Assembly: GCF_024170285.1 (NCBI RefSeq)
Contig: NZ_JALJXV010000011.1
Span: forward strand, 62,001 to 126,000
Origin: Natronocella acetinitrilica
GTDB lineage: Bacteria > Pseudomonadota > Gammaproteobacteria > Nitrococcales > Aquisalimonadaceae
Direction of reading: 5' to 3'
Length of the DNA stretch: 64,000 nucleotides
Shown here: piece by piece, positions 51,982-61,500 of the stretch
Layout: every line of letters starts with the position of its first letter
Position numbering within the stretch: position 1 is the first letter of the stretch
Program-made: the position numbers and the translations under genes
Notes under the pieces: model-generated
The model's database searches: none
Seen by the model: the letters and a program-made list of their open reading frames with translations, nothing else
What the model was told of the DNA's origin: nothing

Positions 51982-54105
51982 CTAGAACTCCGCACTCACG
52001 CCGGCGAACCACATCCGCCCGGGCATGCTGTTACCGCGACCGCCGTTCGAGAACTCCGGGTCCGAGATGTAAGGGGTCTCGTTCAGGGCGATGAACAGCG
52101 GGTGCTCGTTTTTATCCAGCAGGTTGTTGATGCCGGCGAACACCCGCACGTTGCGGGTCACCGCGATGCTGCCCCGCAGGTTCAATACCCAGAACGCATT
52201 TTTTTTGTGCACGAACTCCCGTGACGGTTCGGCCTCGGGGATGAGCAGCCGCTCCTCGGTCCGGTACCAGACCGGGCCGCGCAGGATGCCGGTGAGCCGC
52301 ACATCCCAGCGCGCCGGCTCTCCGACCACCATGCTGAGCCCTGCCTCGTACTTGTGGATGCGCTGCGCACGATCGGTATTGGCGGCGGACGGCGCAGCGC
52401 GGTCGCGCATGCGGAAGTGATAGGTGCCGTTGGCCTGCAGGCGCCAGAGTGCATCGATGTCGATCAGGGCGGCGAGGTCGATTTCCGACTGCAGTTCCAG
52501 CCCCACCATCTCCACCGGATCGTCACTGTTGGCGTAGCGCCGCCGGTCGTCGTCCAGCGGCTCGGTGACGATGCGGTCGGAAATGACGTTGCGGAACAGT
52601 GCCAGATCGACAAAGGTGGCGGGCAGGTAGCCGCTGACGCCCACCTCGACCTGCTCGCTGCGCTCGGGGTCCAGGTTCGGATTGCCGATGACCTGACCGC
52701 CCGCCAGCACGGCGAAATCCGCCGCCAGCTCCGTGGCGGTGGGGGCGCGGAAGCCGGTGGCGTAGCCGATGCGGCCGGTGAAGCGTGGGTCGATGCGCCA
52801 GGCCGCCCCCAGGCTGTAGGTCCACTCGTCGTAGCGCTCGGTGTTGCTGCGCAGGTCGTCGCGACCGACGGTGGGGCGAATCGAGGTGCGGCCATCGGTG
52901 TAGCGGGCGCCGGCGCGCAGGGTCACGCGATCATCCCAGACCCGCTGCAGGCCCTCGGTCCACAGGCCTACCACGCGCTCGTCGTGGTCGTTGTCCTGGG
53001 GCGCCGCCGGCGGGCCGCCCACCTGCTCGCCGTCGCCGGTCAGCACCAGGCGGTCGTTGCGCAGTTCGCTGTACTCCCAGTCAATGCCGGCGCGCAGATC
53101 GGTGCTGGGCCGCAGGGCCACGTCGCCCAGCAGGCGCAGGCCCTGGATGTCCAGAATCCGCTCGTTGTAGAAGGTCTCCCAGTCCAGACGCGGGTTGGCC
53201 CAGTTGAACTCGTCGATATCCCGGACCAGATAGCCGTGGACGTTCCAGCCCAGGCGGCCGTCCTCGGAGAAGCCGTCGTAGACCAGATCCAGGGAACGGT
53301 TGATGCGGTTGTCGGTATTCTCGAAGTTCCAGGCCGAGCCGCGGAAGCCGGCGTCATAGACGCCGTCGCTGCGGGCGGTGAGTTCCAGCCGGTGGCCGTT
53401 GGGCAGATCCCCGCCAAGGCTGGCAAGGCCGCCGCGCCGCTCCCAGGCGGTATTGACCATCCGCTCCTCGCTGCCGCGGCCGGATTCGTAGTCATTCTGT
53501 AGCGCCAGGTTGCCGGAGAGGTAGTAGTCGATGCCGTCCAGGGCACCACCGGTGAAGACGTGCCCCTCGCGCAGGTTCCAGCTCCCGGTGCGGGCGGTGA
53601 AGCCGGTGGTGGGCGTGTCGGCACCGGTGCGGGTAATGATGTTGACCACACCGCCCATGGCCTGGCTACCGTAGGCCACGGAGGCCGGGCCGCGCACGAT
53701 CTCGATGCGGCGCACGTCATTCAGACTGAGCTTGGACAGGTTGGCGGTGCCGGCGCGACGGCCGTTCAGCAGTACATTGACCTGCCCGCGGAAGTCACGC
53801 CCCTGGCCGTCGGAGGCGCCGCCACGGATATTCATCGAAGTCTGGGCCGGTGTCCATTCGCTGAAAAAGCCCACCGCATGCTCCGCCAGCAGGTCGGTCA
53901 CCGACTGGGCGCCGGAGGCGCGGATGCGCTCCTCGTCGATGACCTGCACCGTTGCAGCGACCTGGCTCTGGGGCTCCGCCCGGCGGCCCGGCGTGACCAC
54001 CATTGGGCCGAGGGAAAAACCGGGCTGGGCATGGACATCATTGACAGGCGCGCTACCGATAACGGTTGCAATGGCGATCAGGCTCGCGGCGGGTACGCGG
54101 GGCAT
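51982..54105 (-). CDS. TonB-dependent outer membrane receptor
   Basis: 707 residues with signal peptide. Plug domain about 30-160: TonB-box-like MVVTPGR, ATVQVIDEERIRASGAQSVTDLL, VLLNGRRAG, RRIEIVRGPASVAYGSQAMGGVVNI; then a 22-stranded barrel ending VSAEF (terminal Phe). One acidic/His loop (DNDHDERV) but no His-rich loop of the ZnuD kind. Imports a metal chelate or cobamide using the TonB energy. Upstream methyltransferase and downstream ABC genes are on the same strand with 33 and 11 bp gaps. Confidence 0.9.
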   Translation of the reverse strand: MPRVPAASLIAIATVIGSAPVNDVHAQPGFSLGPMVVTPGRRAEPQSQVAATVQVIDEERIRASGAQSVTDLLAEHAVGFFSEWTPAQTSMNIRGGASDGQGRDFRGQVNVLLNGRRAGTANLSKLSLNDVRRIEIVRGPASVAYGSQAMGGVVNIITRTGADTPTTGFTARTGSWNLREGHVFTGGALDGIDYYLSGNLALQNDYESGRGSEERMVNTAWERRGGLASLGGDLPNGHRLELTARSDGVYDAGFRGSAWNFENTDNRINRSLDLVYDGFSEDGRLGWNVHGYLVRDIDEFNWANPRLDWETFYNERILDIQGLRLLGDVALRPSTDLRAGIDWEYSELRNDRLVLTGDGEQVGGPPAAPQDNDHDERVVGLWTEGLQRVWDDRVTLRAGARYTDGRTSIRPTVGRDDLRSNTERYDEWTYSLGAAWRIDPRFTGRIGYATGFRAPTATELAADFAVLAGGQVIGNPNLDPERSEQVEVGVSGYLPATFVDLALFRNVISDRIVTEPLDDDRRRYANSDDPVEMVGLELQSEIDLAALIDIDALWRLQANGTYHFRMRDRAAPSAANTDRAQRIHKYEAGLSMVVGEPARWDVRLTGILRGPVWYRTEERLLIPEAEPSREFVHKKNAFWVLNLRGSIAVTRNVRVFAGINNLLDKNEHPLFIALNETPYISDPEFSNGGRGNSMPGRMWFAGVSAEF

Positions 54106-54138
54106 GGCTGACTTCCTGTTGTCATCTTTGTTGAAGGA

Positions 54139-54912
54139 TCAATGCCGCCAAACCAGGCAGGCTGATTGCTTCGGCACTGAGACTGTGATGCTGCCGTCGG
54201 TGGCACGGGGCAGCCGGGCCAGGCGCGCCCGTATTCGATGACGGCGGCGGCGGCAGCGGGCCGGGTTGAACTGGCGTTCCAGGTGCAGTTGTGCGGCAGC
54301 CAGAGAGGAGAAGCGGGCGCTGAATGTCCAGGCCACCTGCTGCACGGCGCTGGGACCAAGCCTGGCCGTCTCCAGCTTCCGGAGTACTCCAGCAACAGCC
54401 GGCTCGTTGCTTTCGCCATGGATGTCCGTTGGCAGAAAGCCTGCCAGACAATGTCGCCTTGGCCCGGCCTGCGCCGGCACCACCCAGGCGATTGCATCGC
54501 GTACCAAGGGCTGCAGTGAGCGGAGAAACCCGACGGGATCTCCCAGTGGAAGCGGCGTATTGGCTGCCAGAGCGACGTCATATACCTCGGTGGTTACTGA
54601 ACCAGGCAACGCCTGCCATGTGCAGCGCATTACCCGGGGGCGCTCCGGGCGGCGTGCCAGATGCCGGGCCAACGCTGCAGTTGGTTCCACAGCAGTCCAG
54701 CTGGCGTTGGGGGCCAGCAGGGCCGCCCCGGGCTGACCGCCGCCAGCGCCGATATCCAGCAGATCTTGGGTCGCGCCCACGAGGGTATGCAGGGCACTGC
54801 CCACACGGGCCTCGTAATCGGAGCCCTGGATGGCCTGGAGGTAAAATCGCGCGGCTGCCTCGGCCCATGGCTGATTGGGCCGGCCGCTGTTGGACAGATA
54901 GTTTGGTGGCAT
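54139..54912 (-). CDS. SAM-dependent methyltransferase at the head of the import operon
   Basis: 257 residues from the ATG at 54912 (MPPNYLSNSGRPNQPW); earlier ATGs would overlap the operator and are not preferred. Class I fold with motif I LLDIGAGGGQPGAALL (about residue 51) and the acidic loop WTAVEPTAAL, then hydrophobic strands (YDVALAANTPLP). C-terminus basic (RCRRRRHRIRARLARLP). Methyltransferases in such operons can modify a metallophore or act on a ligand; the substrate is unknown. It is not obviously a nicotianamine-synthase (CntL) type. Confidence 0.7.
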   Translation of the reverse strand: MPPNYLSNSGRPNQPWAEAAARFYLQAIQGSDYEARVGSALHTLVGATQDLLDIGAGGGQPGAALLAPNASWTAVEPTAALARHLARRPERPRVMRCTWQALPGSVTTEVYDVALAANTPLPLGDPVGFLRSLQPLVRDAIAWVVPAQAGPRRHCLAGFLPTDIHGESNEPAVAGVLRKLETARLGPSAVQQVAWTFSARFSSLAAAQLHLERQFNPARCRRRRHRIRARLARLPRATDGSITVSVPKQSACLVWRH

Positions 54913-54934
54913 GGATGCGCACTGAATAAAGTAG

Positions 54935-54948
54935 AATGTTATAACATT
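54935..54948 (-). promoter_or_regulatory. Perfect palindrome, candidate Zur operator of the import operon
   Basis: AATGTTATAACATT (7+7 perfect dyad, centre between 54941 and 54942), within GAATGTTATAACATTAC. It lies 23-36 bp before the methyltransferase ATG in the 86 bp after pgi. The sequence resembles proteobacterial zinc-uptake-regulator sites (GTTATA...TATAAC family) more than Fur boxes. Exact regulator is inferred. Confidence 0.6.
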
Positions 54949-54998
54949 ACACTTTATCGTCGGCGTCGCCAAGCTCTCCGGTGCCCGCGCCCGATGAT

Positions 54999-56621
54999 TC
55001 AGCCCTTTCGGTTCTTCTTCGGTGCGCTCTGGCCTTCAAAGTGTTGTCGCACCAGATGCAAAAGCCCCTGGGTGGAAGCGTCGAAGTCGTCCACGTTGGT
55101 ATCGATGCGCTCGCTGATTTCGCCGGCAATGCGTTTGCCCAGCTGCACACCCCACTGGTCGAAGGAATTGATGTTCCAGATCACGCCCTGAACGAATACC
55201 TTGTGCTCGTAGAGCGCGATCAACGCGCCCAGGTTGCGCGGAGTGAGCGCGTCTAGCAGCAGCACGCTGGAGGGACGATTCCCCGGACAGCTGTCGTGCT
55301 TCAGCCGGCTGCCTTCCTGGCTGCCTTCCATGAAGGCGTTGGCCTGAGCAAGCATGTTGGTGAGCAGGGCGAAGTGGTGGTCCTCGAAACCCGGTTCGGG
55401 CTTCAGCGAGGCAATGAAGTCGATGGGGGCGTAGCGGGTGCCCTGGTGCAGTAGCTGAAAGAAAGCGTGCTGACCGTTGGAGCCGGTCTGTCCCCAGACG
55501 ATGGGACCGGTCTTGTAATTGACCTGCTGGCCGAAGATATCCACGGACTTGCCGTTGGATTCCATGTCCAGTTGCTGCAAAAACGATGGCAGCTGATGCA
55601 GGGCCTGGTCGTAGGGCACGATTGCGTGAGTTTCGGCACCCATGAAGTTGATGTACCAGATACCGATCAAGGCCATCAACACTGGCATATTGGCTTCCAG
55701 TGGTGCTTCGATGAAGTGCTGATCCATTTCGAAAGCCCCGCGCAGCAATTCCATGAAGCCGTCGAAACCGATGGACAGGGCGATGGGCAGGCCGATGGAG
55801 GACCACATGGAGTACCGGCCTCCGACCCAGGCCCAGAATTCGAACACGTTCTCCTCGCGGATGCCGAATTGCGTGGCCGCCTTGCGGTTGGTGGAAGCGG
55901 CCACGAAATGGGCGCCGATATCGGCCTCGTCGCCAGCCTGTTCAACAAACCAGCGGCGCGCCGTGCGGGCGTTGATCAGCGTCTCCTGGGTGGAGAAGGT
56001 CTTGGTAGAGACGATAAAAAGCGTGGTCGCCGGGTCCAGGCCGCGCAGCACCTTCTGAATGTGGGTGCCGTCCACGTTGGACACGAAGTGGAAGTTGAGA
56101 TCCGGGTGTTTGTAGTTCAGCAACGCGCGGCAGGCCATGTTGGGCCCCAGATCGGACCCACCGATGCCGATGTTCACCACATCCTTGATCCGTTTGCCGT
56201 TGTAGCCCTTCCATTCGCCATTACGTACAGCTTCGGAAAACTGCCTGATCTGCTCGCGGGTGGCACGGATTTCCGGCATCACGTCCCGGCCGTCGGCCTG
56301 ATGCACGGGGGTATCCCCCAGGTTGCGCAGGGCGGTGTGGAGCACCGGTCGATCCTCGGTCACATTGATGATGTCACCGGAGAACATCTGCGCCCGGCGC
56401 TGGACCAGAGCCGAATGATGGGCGAGTTCCAGCAGTCGGTTCAGCACCGTGCCGGAAACGTGGTGCTTGGAATAGTCCAGGAAAAGCCCGCCTACCCGCA
56501 GGCTCATCTTGTCGAAGCGCTGGGGATCGGCGCGAAAGTAATCGCTGATGCGGTCGCTGGCCGTTTCATCACGCAGCCGCTGCAGGGCCTGCCAGGTCAC
56601 GCTGCGCGTCAGCTGGAACAT
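54999..56621 (-). CDS. pgi: Glucose-6-phosphate isomerase
   Basis: 540 residues, typical length. Interconverts glucose-6-phosphate and fructose-6-phosphate. PGI signatures: NIGIGGSDLGP, FWAWVGGRYSMWSSIGLP, GAETHAIVPYDQALHQLP, the C-terminal FDQWGVQLGK and QEGSRLKHDS. Cytoplasmic, monocistronic in appearance; downstream lies the putative Zur operator of the import operon. Confidence 0.97.
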   Translation of the reverse strand: MFQLTRSVTWQALQRLRDETASDRISDYFRADPQRFDKMSLRVGGLFLDYSKHHVSGTVLNRLLELAHHSALVQRRAQMFSGDIINVTEDRPVLHTALRNLGDTPVHQADGRDVMPEIRATREQIRQFSEAVRNGEWKGYNGKRIKDVVNIGIGGSDLGPNMACRALLNYKHPDLNFHFVSNVDGTHIQKVLRGLDPATTLFIVSTKTFSTQETLINARTARRWFVEQAGDEADIGAHFVAASTNRKAATQFGIREENVFEFWAWVGGRYSMWSSIGLPIALSIGFDGFMELLRGAFEMDQHFIEAPLEANMPVLMALIGIWYINFMGAETHAIVPYDQALHQLPSFLQQLDMESNGKSVDIFGQQVNYKTGPIVWGQTGSNGQHAFFQLLHQGTRYAPIDFIASLKPEPGFEDHHFALLTNMLAQANAFMEGSQEGSRLKHDSCPGNRPSSVLLLDALTPRNLGALIALYEHKVFVQGVIWNINSFDQWGVQLGKRIAGEISERIDTNVDDFDASTQGLLHLVRQHFEGQSAPKKNRKG

Positions 56622-56714
56622 AGCGGTGGGTCTCCATGGAGTGGGGTGCAGAGAATGCCCGCTATTGTGTAGTAAAACTACAAAGCGATCAATGAGGCTC
56701 GCCTGGAGTCTGCT

Positions 56715-57482
56715 CTACAGATCGAACTCTGCCACCACCGGAGCGTGGTCCGACGGCCGCTCCCAGCGCCGCGGTTCCAAATCTACCCGGCTTGCGGTGC
56801 AGGCGGCCTTGAGCGTGTCGCTGGCGAGGATGAGATCAATGCGCAGGCCGCGATTGCGGCGGAAGTTGTTCATGCGGTAATCCCACCAGGAGAATATTCC
56901 CTCCTCCTGGGGGAACAGGCGAAAGGTATCGGTGAGTCCCAGTGCCTCCAGCCGATGCAGGGCTGCATGCTCCGGCTCGCTGAAAAGGATCTTGCCACGC
57001 CACTCCTCCGGGTCGTGGACGTCGGCATCGGCAGGGGCAATGTTGAAATCGCCAACCACCACGAGCTTGTCGTGGCCCTTCAGTTCGTCAGCCAGCCAGC
57101 CGTGGAGTTTGTCCAGCCAGCCCAGCTTGTAGTCGTACTTCTCTGATCCCACTTCCGAGCCGTTGGGCACATAGAGATTGATGAAGCGCAGATCGCCCAC
57201 GGTGACGGCCATGACCCGTCGTTGCGGATCGTCCAGGCCGGGGATGTCGGTGACCGGGTCGGCCATGGCTGCGCGGGCCAGAACCGCTACACCGTTGTAG
57301 GTTTTCTGCCCGGCATAGACGACCTGATAGCCCGCCTCGGCAATGGCCTGCACCGGAAACTTGTCGTCGGTGAGCTTGGTCTCCTGCAGGCCGAGGATGT
57401 CCGGCTTTGCGGATTCCAGCCATTCCAGGACCTGGGGCAGGCGAACCTTGAGGGAATTGACGTTCCAGGAAGCGAGTTTCAT
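56715..57482 (-). CDS. xth: Exodeoxyribonuclease III (AP endonuclease)
   Basis: 255 residues of the Xth/APE endonuclease-exonuclease-phosphatase fold. Motifs: KLASWNVNSLKVRLP, GLQETKLTD (metal Glu), FINLYVPNGSEVG, VVGDFNIAPADADVHDP, RIDLILAS and the C-terminal SDHAPVVAEFDL with catalytic Asp-His. Cleaves at abasic sites in base-excision repair. Genes on the same strand: HIT protein 21 bp upstream. Confidence 0.94.
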   Translation of the reverse strand: MKLASWNVNSLKVRLPQVLEWLESAKPDILGLQETKLTDDKFPVQAIAEAGYQVVYAGQKTYNGVAVLARAAMADPVTDIPGLDDPQRRVMAVTVGDLRFINLYVPNGSEVGSEKYDYKLGWLDKLHGWLADELKGHDKLVVVGDFNIAPADADVHDPEEWRGKILFSEPEHAALHRLEALGLTDTFRLFPQEEGIFSWWDYRMNNFRRNRGLRIDLILASDTLKAACTASRVDLEPRRWERPSDHAPVVAEFDL

Positions 57483-57503
57483 CAGTGGGCTCTTGTGATT
57501 GGT

Positions 57504-57932
57504 TTACCAGTCGAGACTTGCACGGATGCGTTCCGCCAGGGCATGGAGGTCCTCGATATCCGCCTTCACCCTGCCGTGACTGCGCCAGTCCTGCCCCTGC
57601 CAGCGTGGAATTACATGCTGGTGGTAGTGAAAGACGGTCTGGCCGGCAGCCGCCCCGTTGAACTGGGTTACCGCGATGCCGTCTGGTTCCAGCGCCTGCA
57701 TCAGCGCCTGTGCTACCTGTCTTGATGCCTTGGCACACTGGGCAAGCAGGTCCGGCGGCATCTGCATCAGATCCGTGTGGTGCGCCTTGGGCAGTATCAG
57801 GCTGTGACCTTGCGACGAAGGAAAGGCGTCCAGGATGACCAGAATGTCGTCGGTTTCAACCACGGTCGCCGCGGGCAGTTGCCCGCTGGCGATCTGGCAA
57901 AAGATGCAGTCGGACACTTGCGGGGTCTCCAC
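57504..57932 (-). CDS. HIT family protein (Hit/HinT-like)
   Basis: 142 residues from the GTG at 57932, placed by the AGGAGG five bases upstream; a start at 58010 would overlap prlC. Histidine triad in TVFHYHQHVIPRW (HxHxH), with CIFCQIASGQLP at the N-terminus. Hydrolyses nucleotidyl phosphoramidates or diadenosine polyphosphates. Runs into xth 21 bp later. Confidence 0.92.
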   Translation of the reverse strand: METPQVSDCIFCQIASGQLPAATVVETDDILVILDAFPSSQGHSLILPKAHHTDLMQMPPDLLAQCAKASRQVAQALMQALEPDGIAVTQFNGAAAGQTVFHYHQHVIPRWQGQDWRSHGRVKADIEDLHALAERIRASLDW

Positions 57933-57954
57933 TGTTACCTCCTGCTGTGGGACG

Positions 57955-59997
57955 TCAGGCAGCCAGACCGGCGTGTCGGAGCAGGGCGTCGATGCTCGGC
58001 TTGCGGCCACGGAAGGCGACGAACAGCTCCATCAGGTCCTCCGAGCCGCCCTTCTCCAGAATGTTGGTAAGGAAATCCCGCCCGGCCGTTTCGCTGAACA
58101 CCCCCTCTTCCTCGAAGCGGGAGTAGGCGTCGGCGGACAGCACCTCGGCCCACTTGTAGCTGTAATAGCCTGCCGCATAGCCACCGGCAAAAATATGGCC
58201 GAAGCTGTTGGGGAAGCGGTGCCATGCGGGCGGTGGCAATACCGAGACCTGGGCCCGCACATCATCAAGGATTTCGGCAATGCGCCCGCCGGCATTCGGG
58301 TCGTACTCCGCGTGGAGTCGGAAATCGAACAGGCTGAATTCCAGTTGCCGCACCATTTGCATGGCGCTCTGGAAGTTCTTCGCGTCCCGCATGCGCTGGT
58401 AGAGGGGCTCTGGAATACGCTCGCCGGTGTCGTAATGAGCGGCGAACAGGTCCAGGGCCTCCCGTTCCCAGCACCAGTTTTCCATGAACTGGCTGGGCAG
58501 CTCTACCGCATCCCAGGGCACGCCGTTGATACCGGACACCGGTGCGCAGTCGATCCGGGTGAGCATATGGTGGAGCCCGTGGCCGAATTCGTGGAACAGG
58601 GTCTCCACCTCACCGTGGGTCAGCAACGCAGGTTTGCCCCCCACCGGCGGGGTGAAGTTGCAGGTGAGGTAGGCCACCGGCGTCTGGATGCCGGACGTGG
58701 TGGTGCGGCGCACACGGCATTCATCCATCCAGGCGCCGCCACGTTTTTTCTGGCGGGCGTAGAGGTCGGTGTAGAACTGGCCGCGCAGCTCATTGCTGCC
58801 ATCGCGGATCTCGAAGAACTGAACGTCCGGGTGCCAGGTCTCCACTTCGCTGGTGCGCTCCAGGATGGTCACCCCGTAGAGGCGTTCCACCACCTGGAAC
58901 AGCCCGTCGATCACCCGGTTAGCGGGGAAGTAGGGGCGCAGATCCTCCTGGGAAAGCTGATAGCGCGCCTGACGCAGCTTCTCGGATACATAAGTGACAT
59001 CCCAGGGTTGCAGGTCGTCCATGCCCAGTTCGGCACGGGCGAATTGGCGTAGCTCCTCCAGCTCGCCGTCGGCCTGGGGCTTGGCCCTGGCAGCCAGGTT
59101 ATCCAGGAAGGCGATGACTTCGTCGGTGGAGTCCGCCATCTTTGTGGCCAGTGAGAGCTCCGCATAACTGGCGAACCCGAGCAGCTGCGCTTTCTCGTGA
59201 CGCAGGGCGAGGATTTCCTCCATCAGCGGTGCGTTGTCCCATTGCCCGGCATGGGGGCCCTGTTCCGAGGCCCGGGTTCCAAAGGCCTCATACAGTTCGC
59301 GCCGCAGCTCCCGGTCGTCGGCATAGGCCAGGACGGCAAAATAGCAGGGGAAGTCCAGATTGAGCAGATAGCCCTGTTCACCCTCCTGCTCCGCCGACTG
59401 ACGCAGCATGTCCAGGCTGGACTGGGGCAGTCCGGTCAGTCGGCCGGCGTCCGGCAGAACCGTCTTCCACGCGTTGGTGGCGTCGAGTACGTTCTCGGAG
59501 AACTTGCTGGAAAGCTCCGACAACCGGCTGGCAATCTGCCGATAGCGCTCTTTCTTCTCCGGCGCAAGGTCGACGCCTGCAAGGCGAAAATCCCGCAGGG
59601 CATTGTCGATGCTGCGCTGCTGCGCGGTGCTCAGCCCGACATAGTCATCACTGTCCCGCAGCGCCTGATAGGCGTGGAATAGCGCCTCGTTCTGACCCAC
59701 CTCGGTGGCGTAGGCCGAGAGTTTCGGCAGGCAGGCGTTGTAGGCGGCACGCAGGGAATCGTTGTTCATCACCGAATTCAGGTGACCCACTGGCGACCAG
59801 GCCTTGCTGAGGCGATCATTGGCCTCTTCCAGAGGCCGCACCAGGCTGTCGTAGGTATAGGGGCCGCCGGACGCCAGCGCCTTGTCCAGCAGATCACGGT
59901 TTTCGGCCAGCAAGGCATCAATGGCTGGCTCCACGTGTTCCGGTCTGATGTCCTTGAACCGCGGCAGTTGATCGGTATCGAGTAAAGGGTTCGACAT
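57955..59997 (-). CDS. prlC: Oligopeptidase A
   Basis: 680 residues from the ATG at 59997 (MSNPLLDTDQLPRFKDI); the frame stays open much further upstream, but that stretch is antisense to the reductase gene. M3 metallopeptidase with the zinc motif FHEFGHGLHHMLT, plus YAYADDRELRRELY and the C-terminal LYYSYKWAEV. Degrades signal peptides and short oligopeptides in the cytoplasm. The HIT gene follows after 22 bp. Confidence 0.96.
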   Translation of the reverse strand: MSNPLLDTDQLPRFKDIRPEHVEPAIDALLAENRDLLDKALASGGPYTYDSLVRPLEEANDRLSKAWSPVGHLNSVMNNDSLRAAYNACLPKLSAYATEVGQNEALFHAYQALRDSDDYVGLSTAQQRSIDNALRDFRLAGVDLAPEKKERYRQIASRLSELSSKFSENVLDATNAWKTVLPDAGRLTGLPQSSLDMLRQSAEQEGEQGYLLNLDFPCYFAVLAYADDRELRRELYEAFGTRASEQGPHAGQWDNAPLMEEILALRHEKAQLLGFASYAELSLATKMADSTDEVIAFLDNLAARAKPQADGELEELRQFARAELGMDDLQPWDVTYVSEKLRQARYQLSQEDLRPYFPANRVIDGLFQVVERLYGVTILERTSEVETWHPDVQFFEIRDGSNELRGQFYTDLYARQKKRGGAWMDECRVRRTTTSGIQTPVAYLTCNFTPPVGGKPALLTHGEVETLFHEFGHGLHHMLTRIDCAPVSGINGVPWDAVELPSQFMENWCWEREALDLFAAHYDTGERIPEPLYQRMRDAKNFQSAMQMVRQLEFSLFDFRLHAEYDPNAGGRIAEILDDVRAQVSVLPPPAWHRFPNSFGHIFAGGYAAGYYSYKWAEVLSADAYSRFEEEGVFSETAGRDFLTNILEKGGSEDLMELFVAFRGRKPSIDALLRHAGLAA

Positions 59998-60123
59998 GGA
60001 GCTTGATCCCTCGGATGGGTGCGAGTAGTTGGTTGCGAATGTACCATGCAACGCAGCTTTAATAGATGGGGTCGGTGGCGGGCATTCCAAGGCCACGCCG
60101 ATCCCGCAGCGACGGGAGCGGAC

Positions 60124-61470
60124 ATGAGTGAGCATTTCGATCTGTTGGCGGTTGGTGGCGGTAGCGGAGGCCTCGCGACGGCCAGGCGGGCGGCGCGTCA
60201 TGGTGCCAGGGCTGCGGTGATCGAGTCCGCCCGCCTCGGCGGTACCTGCGTCAACGTTGGCTGTGTACCCAAAAAGGTCATGTGGAACGCAGCGCACACC
60301 ATGGACGCGCTGCGCCGCGCCGGCGATTACGGCATTCAGGCTGGTGCACCAAGGCTGGACTGGCCGGTTTTGAAATCCCGCCGGGATGCCTATATCGAGC
60401 GACTCAATGGCATCTATGCCCGCAACCTGGGGAAGGATGCGGTAACTGTATTCCAGGGCCACGGCAGGTTTGCCGGGCCGGCGGAACTGGAAGTGGACGG
60501 CCAGCGCATCACCGCAGATCACATCGTGATTGCCACCGGTGGCAAGCCAGTGTGGCCGCGAATTCCCGGGGCCGAACTGGGGATCGATTCCGATGGTTTC
60601 TTCGAACTCGCGACACAGCCCCGGCGTGTGGCTGTGGTGGGTGCCGGCTACATTGCCGTTGAACTTGCCGGCGTCCTGGCAGGGCTGGGTAGCGACGTGT
60701 CCCTGGTGGTGCGCCGCGATGGACCGCTGCGTGGTTTTGACGCCCTGCTCCAGGAGGGGCTGGTGGAGGCTTTGCCCCAGGGTGGCGTGAATCTGATCAA
60801 CCGCTTCACCCCGTCGGCAGTGCGTGGCGAGCCGGGGCGGCTCTCTCTGCACGCAGAGGACGGCCGCTCGCTGGATGATCTGGATGCCGTGATCTGGGCC
60901 ATTGGCCGACACGCCAATACGGACGGACTCGGGCTCGAGGCCACCGGTGTAGTGGTGAACGAGCGCGGCGATATCCCAGTGGATGCCTGGCAGAACACCA
61001 ACGTCTCCGGCATCTATGCACTGGGGGACATTACGGGCCAGATCCCGCTGACACCGGTGGCCATCGCCGCCGGACGACGCCTGTCGGATCGCCTCTTCGG
61101 TGGCATGACAGAGCGCAAGCTGGACTATGAGAACGTCCCCACAGTGGTCTTCAGCCACCCGCCCATTGGCACTGTCGGTCTCACCGAGGCCGAGGCGCGG
61201 GAGCAATTCGGCGACGCTGTGCAGGTGTTCTCCACCGCATTTGTGGCCATGGACTACGCCCTGGGAGAGCACAAGCCGCGAACTCGCATGAAGCTTGTCA
61301 CCGTCGGCGCGGAGCAGCGGGTGGTGGGTGTGCATGTGATTGGCACCGGTGCGGACGAAATGCTGCAGGGCTTCGCGGTGGCCGTGCGTATGGGTGCAAG
61401 CAAGGCGGATTTCGACAACACTGTTGCCATACACCCCACCAGTGCTGAAGAACTGGTCACCATGGTGTAG
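60124..61470 (+). CDS. gor: Glutathione-disulfide reductase family flavoprotein
   Basis: 448 residues from the ATG at 60124. FAD-binding [18 protein letters not shown], redox-active [16 protein letters not shown] (Cx4C), second GxGxxA NAD(P) site [34 protein letters not shown], and the C-terminal dimer motif [11 protein letters not shown] with catalytic His-x5-E. Reduces glutathione disulfide with NADPH in the thiol defence; NADPH would come in part from the PntAB transhydrogenase. Glutathione specificity is inferred from similarity (length and HPTSAEE) rather than from residues I can test. Confidence 0.88.
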   Translation: MSEHFDLLAVGGGSGGLATARRAARHGARAAVIESARLGGTCVNVGCVPKKVMWNAAHTMDALRRAGDYGIQAGAPRLDWPVLKSRRDAYIERLNGIYARNLGKDAVTVFQGHGRFAGPAELEVDGQRITADHIVIATGGKPVWPRIPGAELGIDSDGFFELATQPRRVAVVGAGYIAVELAGVLAGLGSDVSLVVRRDGPLRGFDALLQEGLVEALPQGGVNLINRFTPSAVRGEPGRLSLHAEDGRSLDDLDAVIWAIGRHANTDGLGLEATGVVVNERGDIPVDAWQNTNVSGIYALGDITGQIPLTPVAIAAGRRLSDRLFGGMTERKLDYENVPTVVFSHPPIGTVGLTEAEAREQFGDAVQVFSTAFVAMDYALGEHKPRTRMKLVTVGAEQRVVGVHVIGTGADEMLQGFAVAVRMGASKADFDNTVAIHPTSAEELVTMV

Positions 61471-61500
61471 GCCGAGGCCTATAAAAAAAGAGAGAACCCG

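Noticed and set aside
54913-54998. Cobalamin riboswitch upstream of the methyltransferase/TonB operon
   Set aside because: The gap is 86 bp, too short, and contains the palindromic operator instead.
59998-61434. Long open frame continuing prlC upstream over the reductase gene (about 480 extra codons)
   Set aside because: It is antisense to the well-supported glutathione-reductase gene; GC-rich codon bias leaves reverse frames open by chance. The family start at 59997 fits prlC.
61468-61490. TAGGCC-GGCCTA hairpin next to an A run after the reductase gene
   Set aside because: On the plus strand the hairpin is followed by A, not T, and on the minus strand the T run precedes the hairpin, so it is not an intrinsic terminator in either direction.
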